64,000 bases of DNA from UBA11222 sp049323435 (GCA_049323435.1 JBMOMX010000037.1:1-64000); one strand, 5' to 3'. Positions 35,139-44,106 are shown, counted from the first letter of the stretch. A program made the numbers and translations. The notes: generated from the letters alone by a model not told the origin.

Positions 35139-36229
35139 TGAAGCCAGAGCCCGGTTGGGCCAGGCCCGTCCGGGTCTTTCTGCTCTGGGTGCTGTTGCTG
35201 GGTTTTCCGGCGCAGCGCGCATCTGCCGCGACCCTGCTGGTGAGCGATCCGGACAACCGGCAGATTGAATTTATTGATACGGTTAATGGACAGCGCCGCG
35301 CATCCGTGCCTTCCGCCGAAGGCCCGCGCATGCTGGCGGTCAGCCCCGATGGGCAGCTGGCGCTGGTTGGAAATTATGGCACTGCCAAGGTGGCAGGCAC
35401 GACGGTGCAGCTGCTCGAGGTTGCGGCGGCAAAATTGCGCAGCACAATTCAGCTCAGCCCCTATCAGCGCCCCTCCGCCATGCAGTGGCTGCCTGACGGA
35501 CAGCGCGCGCTGATCGCGGTGCAGGGAATGAAATCACTGGTACTGATTGATGTGGCGTCGGGCCGCATCGAAGCCAGCTTTGGCCCGCCGGCGGATGCTG
35601 TGCGCCAGTTCGCCATCACCCGTGATGGACGGACCATTTATCTGGCCAATCCCGGCGGCGGTAAAGTGCACAAGATTGATCTCGCCAGCGGCAGGGAACT
35701 GGCGCAGAGCGAAATTTCAGCCGCGGCGCAAAGTCTGGCGGTCGCAGCGGATGGCAGCAAAGTATGGGTCATTGATCGCGGCGAAGATATGATCAAGGTG
35801 CTGGACGGCGCTGACCTGCGCCTGATCGCGGGGCTGGATGCCGGAAATCTGCCAATGGGGGTGGCGCTGACGCCGAACGGCCATTATGCGCTGGTGTCGA
35901 ATGCGCTGTCCGCAGATATTGCCGTCTATGACACGCGATCGCTGGAGCAGACACAATTGTTTTCCACCCGCAGCGTGGCGTCCGCATCCGAACAACCGCG
36001 TGATATGGCCGATAAATTCAGCGATGTGAAACGCATGGGGCAGATTTCCATTCCGGTTGGCATTCTTGCTGCGCCGGATGGGCTCAGCGCTTTCGTGATG
36101 AACAATTTCTCCGGTGAAATTATTCAGTTTGATATTTTCACCGGCGCGCCATTGCATATTTTTCAGGGCAGCCGCAGACCCGGCGGCCTGGCCTATTCGC
36201 CCATAGCCGCCGGGGGTAAAGCGCAATAG
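35138..36229 (+). CDS. Periplasmic beta-propeller (YVTN/YncE-like) repeat protein
   Basis: A 363-residue protein with an N-terminal signal peptide (VFLLWVLLLGFPAQRASAA, about 9-27) and repeated blades of the form FxITRDGRTIYLANPGGGKV and LDAGNLPMGVALTPNGHYAL. These are typical of YncE/cytochrome cd1-like propellers. No ligand or catalytic residue can be named. Its ATG overlaps the acnA stop by one base, so it is probably translationally coupled to acnA, an unusual pairing of a cytosolic TCA enzyme with an exported protein. Confidence 0.82.
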   Translation: MKPEPGWARPVRVFLLWVLLLGFPAQRASAATLLVSDPDNRQIEFIDTVNGQRRASVPSAEGPRMLAVSPDGQLALVGNYGTAKVAGTTVQLLEVAAAKLRSTIQLSPYQRPSAMQWLPDGQRALIAVQGMKSLVLIDVASGRIEASFGPPADAVRQFAITRDGRTIYLANPGGGKVHKIDLASGRELAQSEISAAAQSLAVAADGSKVWVIDRGEDMIKVLDGADLRLIAGLDAGNLPMGVALTPNGHYALVSNALSADIAVYDTRSLEQTQLFSTRSVASASEQPRDMADKFSDVKRMGQISIPVGILAAPDGLSAFVMNNFSGEIIQFDIFTGAPLHIFQGSRRPGGLAYSPIAAGGKAQ

Positions 36230-36271
36230 CGGGATTTACCCCGGTCACCGCCCCATTTCCGGCATACCGGT

Positions 36272-36706
36272 TCAGTCTGATTTTACCTCGATCTTGCGGC
36301 TTACCGCTTCTTTGGGCGCAAGCTTGGGCAGACGCAGGTTCAGCACGCCGTTGCGGAAAGTGGCCTTGATGGCGTCCTCGCACACATCCTCGGGCAACCG
36401 GAAAATGCGCTCAAACGCACCATAGCGGCGTTCGGAAAAATAATAATTATTGTCATTCTCTTCATGCTGCGCATGCTTCTCGCCGCGCACCGACAGGCTG
36501 CCATTCTGGATGGAGACATCAATATCCTTTTCATCCACGCCAGGAAGCTCAATGCTTATTTCATAATAGTCATCCTTGCTCATGGCGTCTGCGCTGGGAG
36601 AAAAGAAATTGGAAATGGAGGCCCCCAATTCCCGCAACGGGTCGAAGAATCGCGGCCAGAAATGGTCATTTCCAAAAAGCGGCAATCCCCTGGATTTCTC
36701 GAGCAT
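36272..36706 (-). CDS. Small heat shock protein (Hsp20/IbpA family)
   Basis: ATP-independent holdase chaperone of 144 residues. The alpha-crystallin domain covers about residues 45-135: YYEISIELPGVDEKDIDVSI, then GSLSVRGEKH, then FRNGVLNLRLPK with the conserved G-V-L core. The start at 36706 (MLEKSRGLPLF) is preceded by GGAGG; an ATG at 36721 would add five residues. It is divergent from the AGE-family epimerase gene with under 60 bp between the starts. Confidence 0.92.
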   Translation of the reverse strand: MLEKSRGLPLFGNDHFWPRFFDPLRELGASISNFFSPSADAMSKDDYYEISIELPGVDEKDIDVSIQNGSLSVRGEKHAQHEENDNNYYFSERRYGAFERIFRLPEDVCEDAIKATFRNGVLNLRLPKLAPKEAVSRKIEVKSD

Positions 36707-36764
36707 GGTAAATCCCTCCATGTTATGTCAGGCTTCTCAGGCTAAGGTGATGCCTTGGAATTAG

Positions 36765-37994
36765 TTGTCCATTGACCAAAATCAAGATTGCGGAAAAAAA
36801 TTGCTCATCCAGACGCCGCAAAAAATTGAAAACTGGATATATGCGTGCGCCTTGCCGCATTGGCATGCGCATGGGATTGATCGTGAACAGGGTGGCTTTA
36901 CGGAACGCCTGACGCTTTCGGGGCTTCCTGACATATGTGATTTCAAACGTATCCGCGTGCAGGCCCGGCAGATCTATGTCTTTTCCCATGCCGCACTGAT
37001 TGATCCCGATCCGGTGCGCCAGGCCAGATGGCGTGAGGCGGCGGCGCAGGGGTTTGATTTTCTGGCCCGCCATTACTGGCAGGGGCCGGCCCGCGGCTGG
37101 GCGAAAACTGTTACGCCTTCGGGGGCGCTGCTGGACAGTGCGTCGGACAGTTACGATCAGGCCTTTGTGCTGTTTGCGGCCGCATGGCATTACCGCGCCA
37201 CGCGCGCCGCGCATGCGCTGGAAATTGTCCGGCAAACCCTGGATTTTCTCGACCAAAATCTGGCGTGCACGGCGTATGGCGGATATTTCGAGGGGCTTTC
37301 TGACAAAGGTGAAGTGCTGCGGGGCCCGCCGCGTCTGCAAAACCCGCATATGCATTTGCTGGAGGCGCTGCTGGCGCTGCACCAGGCAACGGGCGATCAG
37401 AGCTATCTCAAACGCGGCGCGCACCTGTTTGAACTGTTCCGTACACGGTTTTTTGACAGGAGCACACACTCTCTGGGCGAATATTTTGCCCTGGACTGGC
37501 AACCGCTTGGCGGCCCGCTGGGGCAGATCGCCGAGCCGGGACATCATTTCGAATGGTCGTGGATATTGCATAGCTATGGCAGGCTTGCGGGTGATGCCGG
37601 CGCCCACACGATTGCGCATCAGGTCTATGAATTTGCCTGCGCGCATGGTGTCAGCACGGACTGCAATCTTGCCTATGACGAAATTGACCGCAGCGGCAAT
37701 ATTGTACGCGCCAGCCATCGCCTGTGGCCGCAAACCGAAGCGCTGAAAGCCCATATCGCTGCGGCCGGACACGCCCCGGACGAACGAGCGAGAACCCGCG
37801 CCCGCGGCCGGATCGCGCCGGCCGTTGACGCCATATTCCGCAATTATTTTATTCCCGGCACCGGCATCTGGAACGATCAGCTTGATCAGTACAGACAGCC
37901 AGTTTCGCAAACTGTCCCAGCCACGTCCTTGTATCACCTGATCCTCGCTTTCACTGAGGCCCTGCGCTTTTATGATGCAAACAGATCCATCTGA
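36765..37994 (+). CDS. AGE-family epimerase/isomerase
   Basis: A 409-residue (alpha/alpha)6-barrel enzyme of the N-acylglucosamine 2-epimerase superfamily, which includes mannose isomerases and mannose-6-phosphate isomerase-like proteins. Visible landmarks are the KRIRVQARQIYVFSHAAL region with the active-site Arg, PHMHLLEALLALH in the middle, PGHHFEWSWILHSYG, and LWPQTEALKAH. The start codon is TTG at 36765, directly after an in-frame stop at 36762; the ribosome binding site is weak. Its substrate sugar is not determined. Its tail overlaps the convergent radical SAM gene by 25 bp. Confidence 0.88.
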   Translation: MSIDQNQDCGKKLLIQTPQKIENWIYACALPHWHAHGIDREQGGFTERLTLSGLPDICDFKRIRVQARQIYVFSHAALIDPDPVRQARWREAAAQGFDFLARHYWQGPARGWAKTVTPSGALLDSASDSYDQAFVLFAAAWHYRATRAAHALEIVRQTLDFLDQNLACTAYGGYFEGLSDKGEVLRGPPRLQNPHMHLLEALLALHQATGDQSYLKRGAHLFELFRTRFFDRSTHSLGEYFALDWQPLGGPLGQIAEPGHHFEWSWILHSYGRLAGDAGAHTIAHQVYEFACAHGVSTDCNLAYDEIDRSGNIVRASHRLWPQTEALKAHIAAAGHAPDERARTRARGRIAPAVDAIFRNYFIPGTGIWNDQLDQYRQPVSQTVPATSLYHLILAFTEALRFYDANRSI

Positions 37995-39085
37995 TCGCCT
38001 GGGCGGGGCGGGATGCGGAATTGTGAAATATCGAGTTTGCGCATGGCTGTGTTAAACCCGATCCGGCGCGCTGCGATCTGAAAACGTGCGGCGATCATAT
38101 CCGCATAGGGCCCGCGCCCGCGCATACGGGTGTGAAACACCGCCTCATAATCCCGGCCGCCGCGCATATCCTGCACCAGCGACATCACCTTGTCTGCGCG
38201 GTCGGGAAATTCCTGCACCAGCCATTCGCGGAACAGGGTTTTGATTTCCAGCGGCAGACGCAACATGACAAAACCGGCGCTTTGCGCGCCTGCCTTGAAG
38301 GCCGCTTCCAGAATCGATTCGATTTCCATGTCATTTATGGCCGGAATAACCGGGGCCACCATGACACCCACTGGGATGCCCGCCTGCGATAAATGATGGA
38401 TGGTTTGCAGCCGCCGGCACGGCGTTGCGGCGCGCGGTTCCATACGCCGCGCCAGCCCCCGGTCCAGCGTTGTGACCGACACATAGACCTTGGCCAAACC
38501 GCGCGCCGCCATTGCCGAAAGAATATCACTATCGCGGGTGATCAGCGCCGATTTCGTGACAATCGAGACGGGGTGATTGAAACGGTTCAGAACCTCCAAT
38601 ATGCCGCGCGTGATGCGATAATTTTTCTCGACCGGCTGATAGACATCCGTATTGGTGCCCATGGCGATGGGCTGCGGCCGGTAATCGGGATGACGCAATT
38701 CCTTTTCCAGCAGCGCCGGGGCGTCCGGCTTTGCCAGCAGCCTGCTTTCAAAATCAAGCCCCGGCGAAAAGCCGAGAAAGGCATGCGTGGGCCTGGCGAA
38801 ACAATAGATGCAGCCATGTTCGCACCCCCGATAGGCATTGATCGAACGGTCAAACGGAATATCCGGCGAAGTGTTGCGGGCAATGATGCTGCGTGTCGCA
38901 TCCATCATCACGCTGGTTTTGCGGGCCGGCGGCGGTGTGTCCAGCAGGCCCCAGCCATCATCCAGGGTCACATTCTGCCAGGGCTCGAACCGGCCGCTGG
39001 CATTGGAGACGGCGCCACGTCCGCGCCGTCCTTCGGGATGCACAACCGTTGCGCCATCGCGCAGTTGCGCCAGTGCCTGGTCCAT
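37970..39085 (-). CDS. PA0069-family radical SAM protein (SplB-like)
   Basis: A 371-residue radical SAM enzyme. The cluster motif C-x3-C-x2-C is in GCEHGCIYCFARPTH, preceded by NRSINAYRG-like IPFDRSINAYRG, and TNTDVYQPVEK follows. These define the PA0069/SplB-related family, whose reaction is not established. The start at 39085 (MDQALAQLRDGATVVHP) follows GGAGGC; the frame stays open upstream to 39490, but that part is antisense to the glycosyltransferase gene. An AT-rich divergent promoter region lies just upstream. Confidence 0.9.
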   Translation of the reverse strand: MDQALAQLRDGATVVHPEGRRGRGAVSNASGRFEPWQNVTLDDGWGLLDTPPPARKTSVMMDATRSIIARNTSPDIPFDRSINAYRGCEHGCIYCFARPTHAFLGFSPGLDFESRLLAKPDAPALLEKELRHPDYRPQPIAMGTNTDVYQPVEKNYRITRGILEVLNRFNHPVSIVTKSALITRDSDILSAMAARGLAKVYVSVTTLDRGLARRMEPRAATPCRRLQTIHHLSQAGIPVGVMVAPVIPAINDMEIESILEAAFKAGAQSAGFVMLRLPLEIKTLFREWLVQEFPDRADKVMSLVQDMRGGRDYEAVFHTRMRGRGPYADMIAARFQIAARRIGFNTAMRKLDISQFRIPPRPGDQMDLFAS

Positions 39086-39099
39086 TTCAGCCTCCTTTT

Positions 39100-39191
39100 T
39101 GTCACTAAGAACATAAAGTATACAAAAATAGAACATACCATAAATCATGTAAAGTCTTTTTTTGCCCCCCCGGGCGGCGTAGATTGCCGTC
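39100..39191. promoter_or_regulatory. Divergent promoter region with a 21-bp-phased direct repeat
   Basis: AGAACATA occurs at 39109-39116 and again at 39130-39137, exactly 21 bp (two helical turns) apart, in AT-rich DNA between the radical SAM gene and the first glycosyltransferase. This spacing suits a regulator binding one face of the helix. It does not fit the alphaproteobacterial LexA box (GTTC-N7-GTTC). Confidence 0.35.
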
Positions 39192-39872
39192 ATGTTAAGC
39201 ATTGTCATCCCAACCCTGAATGCGGAATCAGGCTTGCCCCATACCCTGGAGGCGCTGATACCTGGTGTCATCAGCGGCCTGATCAAGGACGTCGTGATCA
39301 GCGATGGCGGTTCGCGCGATACCAGCTGCGCCATCGCCGAAGCCGCGGGCTGCACTGTTATTTCCGGCACGCCCGGGCGCGGCGGCCAGCTGGCGCGCGG
39401 CGCACGGGCCGCACGCGGGCAATGGCTGCTGTTTCTGCATGCCGATACGGTGCTTTCGGCGGGCTGGGAAGCGGAGGCCGGGCATTTCATGGCGCAGGAC
39501 TATGCCCCAGGCCATGCGGGGGTGTTTCGCTTTGCGCTGGATGATTTTCGTCCCCAGGCGCGGCGTCTGGAAAGTCTTGTGGCGCTGCGCGCAAAATTTT
39601 TTGCGCTGCCCTATGGTGATCAGGGTTTGCTGATCCATCGGGGTTTATATGACCGGCTGGGCGGCTATGCCGATCTGCCATTGATGGAGGATGTGGATCT
39701 GATCCGGCGCATTGGCAGGCATCGTCTGATCTATCTGAAAAGCACGGCGCTGACATCCCCGGTGCGATTTCAGGCCGCCGGATATTTACGCCGCTCGCTG
39801 CGCAATCTGTTCTGCCTTTCCTTGTATTTCATGCATGTGCCGCCGCGCCTGATCGCCCGGCTATATGGATGA
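39192..39872 (+). CDS. TIGR04283-family glycosyltransferase (arsenosugar-type)
   Basis: A 226-residue GT2-fold enzyme: MLSIVIPTLNAESGLPHTLE at the start, VVISDGGSRDTSCAIAEAAG for the nucleotide-binding Asp, LLFLHADTVL for the DxD-like metal site, then YGDQGLLIHRGLYDRLGGY. This matches the TIGR04283 glycosyltransferases that cluster with arsenosugar biosynthesis genes. Whether arsenic chemistry is involved here is open because no ArsS/ArsM partner lies nearby. It overlaps the next gene by 4 bp. Confidence 0.88.
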   Translation: MLSIVIPTLNAESGLPHTLEALIPGVISGLIKDVVISDGGSRDTSCAIAEAAGCTVISGTPGRGGQLARGARAARGQWLLFLHADTVLSAGWEAEAGHFMAQDYAPGHAGVFRFALDDFRPQARRLESLVALRAKFFALPYGDQGLLIHRGLYDRLGGYADLPLMEDVDLIRRIGRHRLIYLKSTALTSPVRFQAAGYLRRSLRNLFCLSLYFMHVPPRLIARLYG

Positions 39873-40519
39873 TGCGGCATGTGATAATTTTTACCCGCGC
39901 GGCCCGTCTGGGTACCGTCAAGCGGCGGCTGGCGGCCGATATTGGCCAGCTTGCGGCACTTCGTTTTCACAACGCCATGCAGACACAGCTCGCCCGCAAT
40001 ATCGCCAGCGATACGCGCTGGAAAATCTGGCTGGCGCTGACGCCGGATACAGGCGCAGTGAACAGCGTATTTCACGGCGCGGATATTCTGCCGCAGGGCC
40101 GCGGCGATCTGGGGCAACGCATGGCGCGCTGCTTTCGCGCATTGCCGCCGGGGCCGGCGCTTCTGATCGGCAGCGATATTCCCGATATAAGCCGCCATCA
40201 TATTGCCCGCGCATTTTCGGAACTTGCAAAGAATGATGCCGTGTTCGGCCCCGCCAGCGATGGCGGATACTGGCTGGTGGGGCTGAAACGGCTGCGCCGG
40301 CTGGGCGGGCCGCATGCAAAGACCCTGTTTACGGGGGTGCGCTGGTCAAGCCCGCACGCGCTGGCAGACACGTGCAAGGCGATTGGACCGGGCGCCCGAA
40401 TCGGCTATGCGCAGCGCTTGCAGGATGTAGACACTGCGGCGGATTATTTTCACTGGCGGCGTTTATGCTCTTCCAGACGGGGCATGATCTCGACAAAATT
40501 GCAGGGCCGGAATCTGTAA
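39869..40519 (+). CDS. TIGR04282-family glycosyltransferase (DUF2064)
   Basis: A 216-residue DUF2064 protein. It begins MMRHVIIFTRAARLGTVKRR, with GQRMARCFRALPPGPALLIG, SDIPDISRHHI and the signature FGPASDGGYWLVGLKR. TIGR04282 proteins accompany TIGR04283 partners, as here, with a 4-bp overlap. The C-terminal 70 bp overlap moaB on the opposite strand, so the two genes are convergent and interlocked. Confidence 0.88.
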   Translation: MMRHVIIFTRAARLGTVKRRLAADIGQLAALRFHNAMQTQLARNIASDTRWKIWLALTPDTGAVNSVFHGADILPQGRGDLGQRMARCFRALPPGPALLIGSDIPDISRHHIARAFSELAKNDAVFGPASDGGYWLVGLKRLRRLGGPHAKTLFTGVRWSSPHALADTCKAIGPGARIGYAQRLQDVDTAADYFHWRRLCSSRRGMISTKLQGRNL

Positions 40520-40992
40520 TCAAGCTGCCATTGCAAAATTTCGTCCCAGCCATCCTTGCACGCCCCGGGCGAGCCTGGCAGGGCGAACAGATAGGTGCCG
40601 CCCGCAACACCCGCAGTCGCGCGCGACTGCACTGTGGATACCCCGATCTTGGCAAAACTGATGGCGTGAAAGATTGCGGAAAATCCGTCAATTTCCTTTT
40701 CATAGACGGCGTGGAACGCCTCTGGCGTCACATCGCGCCCGGTCAGACCGGTGCCGCCGGTGGAAATCACCACATCAATGGCCGGATCGGCAATCCAGCG
40801 CTGCAACAGGGCAATGATCTGCGCTTTGTCATCTGTAATGATTTCGCGCGCCGCCAGCATATGGCCTGCCGCGCGGATGCGCGCTTCCAGAACATCGCCG
40901 GAAGTGTCGTTGGTGCGGTTGCGCGTATCCGAAACGGTCATAAGGGCAATCGAAACGGGAATGAATTGCCTGTTTTCATCCAATGCCGGCAT
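40450..40992 (-). CDS. moaB: Molybdenum cofactor biosynthesis protein MoaB
   Basis: Adenylates molybdopterin or is a MogA-like paralogue in molybdenum cofactor synthesis. The 180-residue protein carries VVISTGGTGLTGRDVTPEAF, the molybdopterin-binding signature, and FALPGSPGACKDGWDEIL near the C-terminus. The start MPALDENRQFIPVSIALMTV and length are normal. It is convergent with the DUF2064 gene (70-bp overlap) and lies 21 bp after the lytic transglycosylase gene. Confidence 0.93.
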   Translation of the reverse strand: MPALDENRQFIPVSIALMTVSDTRNRTNDTSGDVLEARIRAAGHMLAAREIITDDKAQIIALLQRWIADPAIDVVISTGGTGLTGRDVTPEAFHAVYEKEIDGFSAIFHAISFAKIGVSTVQSRATAGVAGGTYLFALPGSPGACKDGWDEILQWQLDYRFRPCNFVEIMPRLEEHKRRQ

Positions 40993-41013
40993 TACTGTCC
41001 ACCCGGTTTGGGG

Positions 41014-42840
41014 TTACATAGGTCTGGCGGGTCCGGTGCGCTGCAATGGCGGCAATTCCGGCCAGCCGCCAGCGGCAACAGCGTCCAGCGAATGTCCGCT
41101 CACGCCCATTCTGTGCTGGTAAATCCAGAAGTCAGCCAGCACCCGTTGCACATAATCACGTGTGTCCGCCCTTGGCAGACTTTCCAGAAACAGCAGCGGA
41201 TCGGTGGTTTTAGCCCGGCGCCGCCAGTTCTCGACCGCCGCAGGCCCGGCATTATAACCGGCAATCAGCGAGAATAAATCCCCGGAGCCTGTGCTTTGCA
41301 GATGCTGGATATAGCGCTGCCCCAGAGTGAGATTATATTCTGGATCAAACAGGCGGTTGCGGCCCGCGCCGCGCAGGGATTTATCACGCGAAATGAAACT
41401 GGCCGTGGCGGGCATGAGTTGCATCAGCCCGCGCGCGCCCCCGCCTCCGACAGCGCCGGCCACAAAACTGCTTTCCTGCCGGGCAATCGCAAACAGCAGC
41501 GCGGGGTCAAGCGTAAAGCCCCCATGCGGCTGCCAATGGGGTATCGGATAAAGTCCGGCCAGCCATTCCTTGCTCTGTGCATTTTGCGTTTTGGCGATGC
41601 TGATCTGGCTTAGCGGCAATTTGAGTGTCAATGCCAGCGACAGCAGGGTGCGGTCATTTTCCGGGCCGAGCCTGTCATGCAGCGCCTGCAATTCGCTTTC
41701 AGCCAATGCCGTCTGTCCCGCTTCATGCAGGGCCAGCAGGCGTTTCAGACTTTCCTGATGCGCAAAGGCCGCCAGGCTGATTTCGGTCAAGGGCGGTAAC
41801 TTCCAGTCAAACGGCAGTTCTATCCCTAATTGCCGGTGCGCCAGCAGGCCATACATGGTTTGCGGATATTTCGCCGCCGCCTTTAAATAGTAATTCACCT
41901 TCTGCGGGCGGCGCACCGCCAGATTGGCGCGGGCGGCCCAGTAATTTGCAGCCGTTTTGGCAGCCTGACCCAGATAGGGCGAATCCATATCCGCCATCGT
42001 GGAAAAATGCTGCGCCGCCACTGCAATCCGCCCCAGCCGCCAGGCGGCCAACCCGGCCGTCCAATGTGCGAGAGGCACCACTCTGGCATTGCGCTGCGCT
42101 ACTTCAGCGGCCAGCTGCAAAGCGTCCTGATCGCGGCCAGTCTGGAAATAGGAAGCGGCAATCGCCTGATGCGCAATATCTATCTCGGCCTTATCCAGGT
42201 AACGGCCCGTCTGTTCGCGCGCCAGATAGTCCAGCGCTTCATCCGGACGGTTTTTTTTCAGCAGGCCTTTCAGGTGCAGCTTGATAACGGCAGCCTGCTG
42301 CAAACCTGATTTTGAACGCGGGATGGTTGAGCGATATTCCCGGACAGTTTCCTGTGGCGGGCCGCTGCGTTTGCGCACACTTACCGGTCGCCGTGGCAAT
42401 GTGTCGCCCGCGCCACGTTTACGAACGGCCAGGGCATATATCTGTGCGGCTTGCGGGTGATCGGCATACAGTTTCAGCCAGGCTTCAAGTTCCTTAAAGC
42501 TGGCAATATAGCCGGCCGGATGCAGATAACGCTGTGCCAGCACATGGCCCATCAGGCGTTTATCGGATAAATTCTGACTTAACCGCGCCATCCCGCCCAT
42601 CTGGCCGCCCATCTGGGACTGAGATTGCAGCGCGAATATCTGTTGATAGGTCTGCGCGTCAGTTTCAGAAAGAATTTGCGGCAGTTCCGCCGCCCGCGCC
42701 GGCTGAGCGGGGAAGGACAGAAGCAGTAATGTCCATATACCCAGCGCCAGCAGTGCAAAGAACTGCGCCTGAAAGGCTGCCACGGACATGTCCGCAGCTG
42801 ATACGCCAAACGAGGTGTTTTTCGTCTGCAACCCCAACAA
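41014..42840 (-). CDS. Soluble lytic murein transglycosylase (Slt-like)
   Basis: Periplasmic peptidoglycan-cleaving enzyme. The 608-residue protein has a signal segment (LLALGIWTLLLLSFPAQPARA, about 31-51), a long alpha-helical superhelix (about 60-430) and a C-terminal SLT domain. The catalytic Glu is in FAIARQESSFVAGA, and GGGARGLMQLMPATA and SLIAGYNAGPAAVENW complete the goose-type lysozyme fold. Internal start ATG 42789 (MSVAAFQAQFFAL) would give a cleaner signal peptide. The downstream moaB gene is probably cotranscribed. Confidence 0.92.
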   Translation of the reverse strand: MLGLQTKNTSFGVSAADMSVAAFQAQFFALLALGIWTLLLLSFPAQPARAAELPQILSETDAQTYQQIFALQSQSQMGGQMGGMARLSQNLSDKRLMGHVLAQRYLHPAGYIASFKELEAWLKLYADHPQAAQIYALAVRKRGAGDTLPRRPVSVRKRSGPPQETVREYRSTIPRSKSGLQQAAVIKLHLKGLLKKNRPDEALDYLAREQTGRYLDKAEIDIAHQAIAASYFQTGRDQDALQLAAEVAQRNARVVPLAHWTAGLAAWRLGRIAVAAQHFSTMADMDSPYLGQAAKTAANYWAARANLAVRRPQKVNYYLKAAAKYPQTMYGLLAHRQLGIELPFDWKLPPLTEISLAAFAHQESLKRLLALHEAGQTALAESELQALHDRLGPENDRTLLSLALTLKLPLSQISIAKTQNAQSKEWLAGLYPIPHWQPHGGFTLDPALLFAIARQESSFVAGAVGGGGARGLMQLMPATASFISRDKSLRGAGRNRLFDPEYNLTLGQRYIQHLQSTGSGDLFSLIAGYNAGPAAVENWRRRAKTTDPLLFLESLPRADTRDYVQRVLADFWIYQHRMGVSGHSLDAVAAGGWPELPPLQRTGPARPM

Positions 42841-42923
42841 CCCTTACCCCTATTTTGTTGACTGAGTGTAACCCGGAAACAACACTCAAGGCAAGTATGG
42901 ATATTTCCTCATGAATCCATGAA

Positions 42924-43787
42924 TTAGTTAACATCGGATGAAGCCAGGCGGGTGCGCAGCATTAAAAAATCCTGCCAGGCCAGTTTTTTTTGTGCAGGCT
43001 GGCGCAGCAGGAAGGCGGGGTGAAATGTGGCCAAAGCTGGAATTTCCCTGCTGCCCGCGCGATAAATTTTCCAGCGCCCGCGATGGCGCACAATGCCTTC
43101 ATTTGTGTTCAGCAGGGCCTTGAGGCTGATGCCGCCAAGCAGCAGCAGCAATTCCGGTGCGGCAAGTTCTATATGGCGTTCAATGAAGGGCAGGCACATG
43201 GCAATCTCCGCGCTGGTCGGCGTACGATTTCCAGGCGGACGCCAGGGCAGGATGTTGGAAATATATACCTGGTTGCGGTCCAGATTTATTGCAGCCAGCA
43301 TGCGGTTCAGCAATTGACCGCTGCGGCCGGCAAAAGGCACGCCCTGCAAATCTTCGTCCCTGCCTGGGGCTTCGCCGATCAGCATGATACGGGCATTTGG
43401 ATTGCCGTCTGCAAAGACTGTGTGTTTTGCAGTCGTCTTCAAGGCGCAGCCCTGAAAACTTTCCATCGCCTGGCGCAGGCTGGCCAGATCCTGACAGGCG
43501 GCGGCGATTTCACGTGAGGAAGCATGGCTTGCCCCCTCTGCCGCTATGGGGGAGGGTTCCGGCGGTCGCCGCTGCGGCGAGCGCAAAGTTTCGGCCGACT
43601 TGCTGGCCCCCGCCTGCTGTGCCTTTACCGCCTCCTGTTCGGGGGAAGAGAATATCGGACTTATCGTTGCGCCAGCGCTGAAACGGTCAACAGGATGCAG
43701 GCCGATCGCTTCATCCGCGCCAGCCGCTATCTGCCAGCGCAGCAGCGCCAGCACCTCTTCGCGCGTTTCTGCATCCCCCATCGTCAT
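42924..43787 (-). CDS. Family 4 uracil-DNA glycosylase
   Basis: Iron-sulfur uracil-DNA glycosylase that removes uracil from DNA for base excision repair. The 287-residue protein has an alphaproteobacterial N-terminal extension (EVLALLRWQIAAGADEAIG) and a Pro/Ser-rich linker to about residue 110. Motif A GEAPGRDEDLQGVPFAGRSG and the C-terminal ATFHPAFLLRQPAQKK motif follow. Cluster cysteines include the one in FQGCALKTTA; other ligands lie in the conserved positions before HIELAAPELLLLLGG. Confidence 0.92.
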   Translation of the reverse strand: MTMGDAETREEVLALLRWQIAAGADEAIGLHPVDRFSAGATISPIFSSPEQEAVKAQQAGASKSAETLRSPQRRPPEPSPIAAEGASHASSREIAAACQDLASLRQAMESFQGCALKTTAKHTVFADGNPNARIMLIGEAPGRDEDLQGVPFAGRSGQLLNRMLAAINLDRNQVYISNILPWRPPGNRTPTSAEIAMCLPFIERHIELAAPELLLLLGGISLKALLNTNEGIVRHRGRWKIYRAGSREIPALATFHPAFLLRQPAQKKLAWQDFLMLRTRLASSDVN

Positions 43788-43859
43788 GGGCCGATTATAT
43801 CAACACTCCCCGCAAGTGACCAGCAGGGGAAAAGACCGCAATAGATGAAAGCGCTGTGA

Positions 43860-44048
43860 ATGTTGCAGATGCCGGATATCATCAGCAACGCTGAAATTGG
43901 CTATGCCACCAGCGCGGGCTATGCGCGTAAGCTGGTTGCGCCCTGCTCCATTACGGCGAATTACCTGTACTATGATCTGGGCAGCGATACGTTGAATGTC
44001 GCTGTGGTTCCTGGCGGCGGCGGCGCAGGCGCTGGCTACAAATACTAA
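43860..44048 (+). pseudogene. Probable outer-membrane beta-barrel (Omp25-like) gene fragment
   Basis: A 62-codon frame reads EIGYATSAGYARKLV, then SITANYLYYDLGSDTLNVAV, and ends GAGYKY. The ANYLYYDLGS segment resembles the penultimate strands of Omp25/OmpA-like porin family proteins (KAEYLYYDLGS), and the aromatic-rich end fits a last barrel strand. At 62 codons it is only the C-terminal part of such a protein, with no signal peptide, so it is read as a gene remnant. The uracil-DNA glycosylase gene is divergent next to it. The assignment is from motif resemblance only. Confidence 0.4.
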
Positions 44049-44106
44049 AAACCCATCAGGGCTGATTGACAGACCACCGGATTTCTGTGGACAATGCCCA
44101 TACATA

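Noticed and set aside
36723..37937. 404-codon minus-strand frame opposite the AGE epimerase gene
   Set aside because: The plus-strand protein has conserved family motifs; the minus frame has none.
39109..39137. LexA (SOS) box before the radical SAM gene
   Set aside because: The alphaproteobacterial box is GTTC-N7-GTTC; here the GTTC elements on the minus strand are 21 bp apart.
38393..39544. 383-codon plus-strand frame over the radical SAM gene
   Set aside because: Antisense shadow; it also runs through the divergent promoter region.
43800..44105. 101-codon minus-strand frame next to the uracil-DNA glycosylase gene
   Set aside because: It overlaps the better-supported porin-like fragment and lacks any motif or ribosome binding site.
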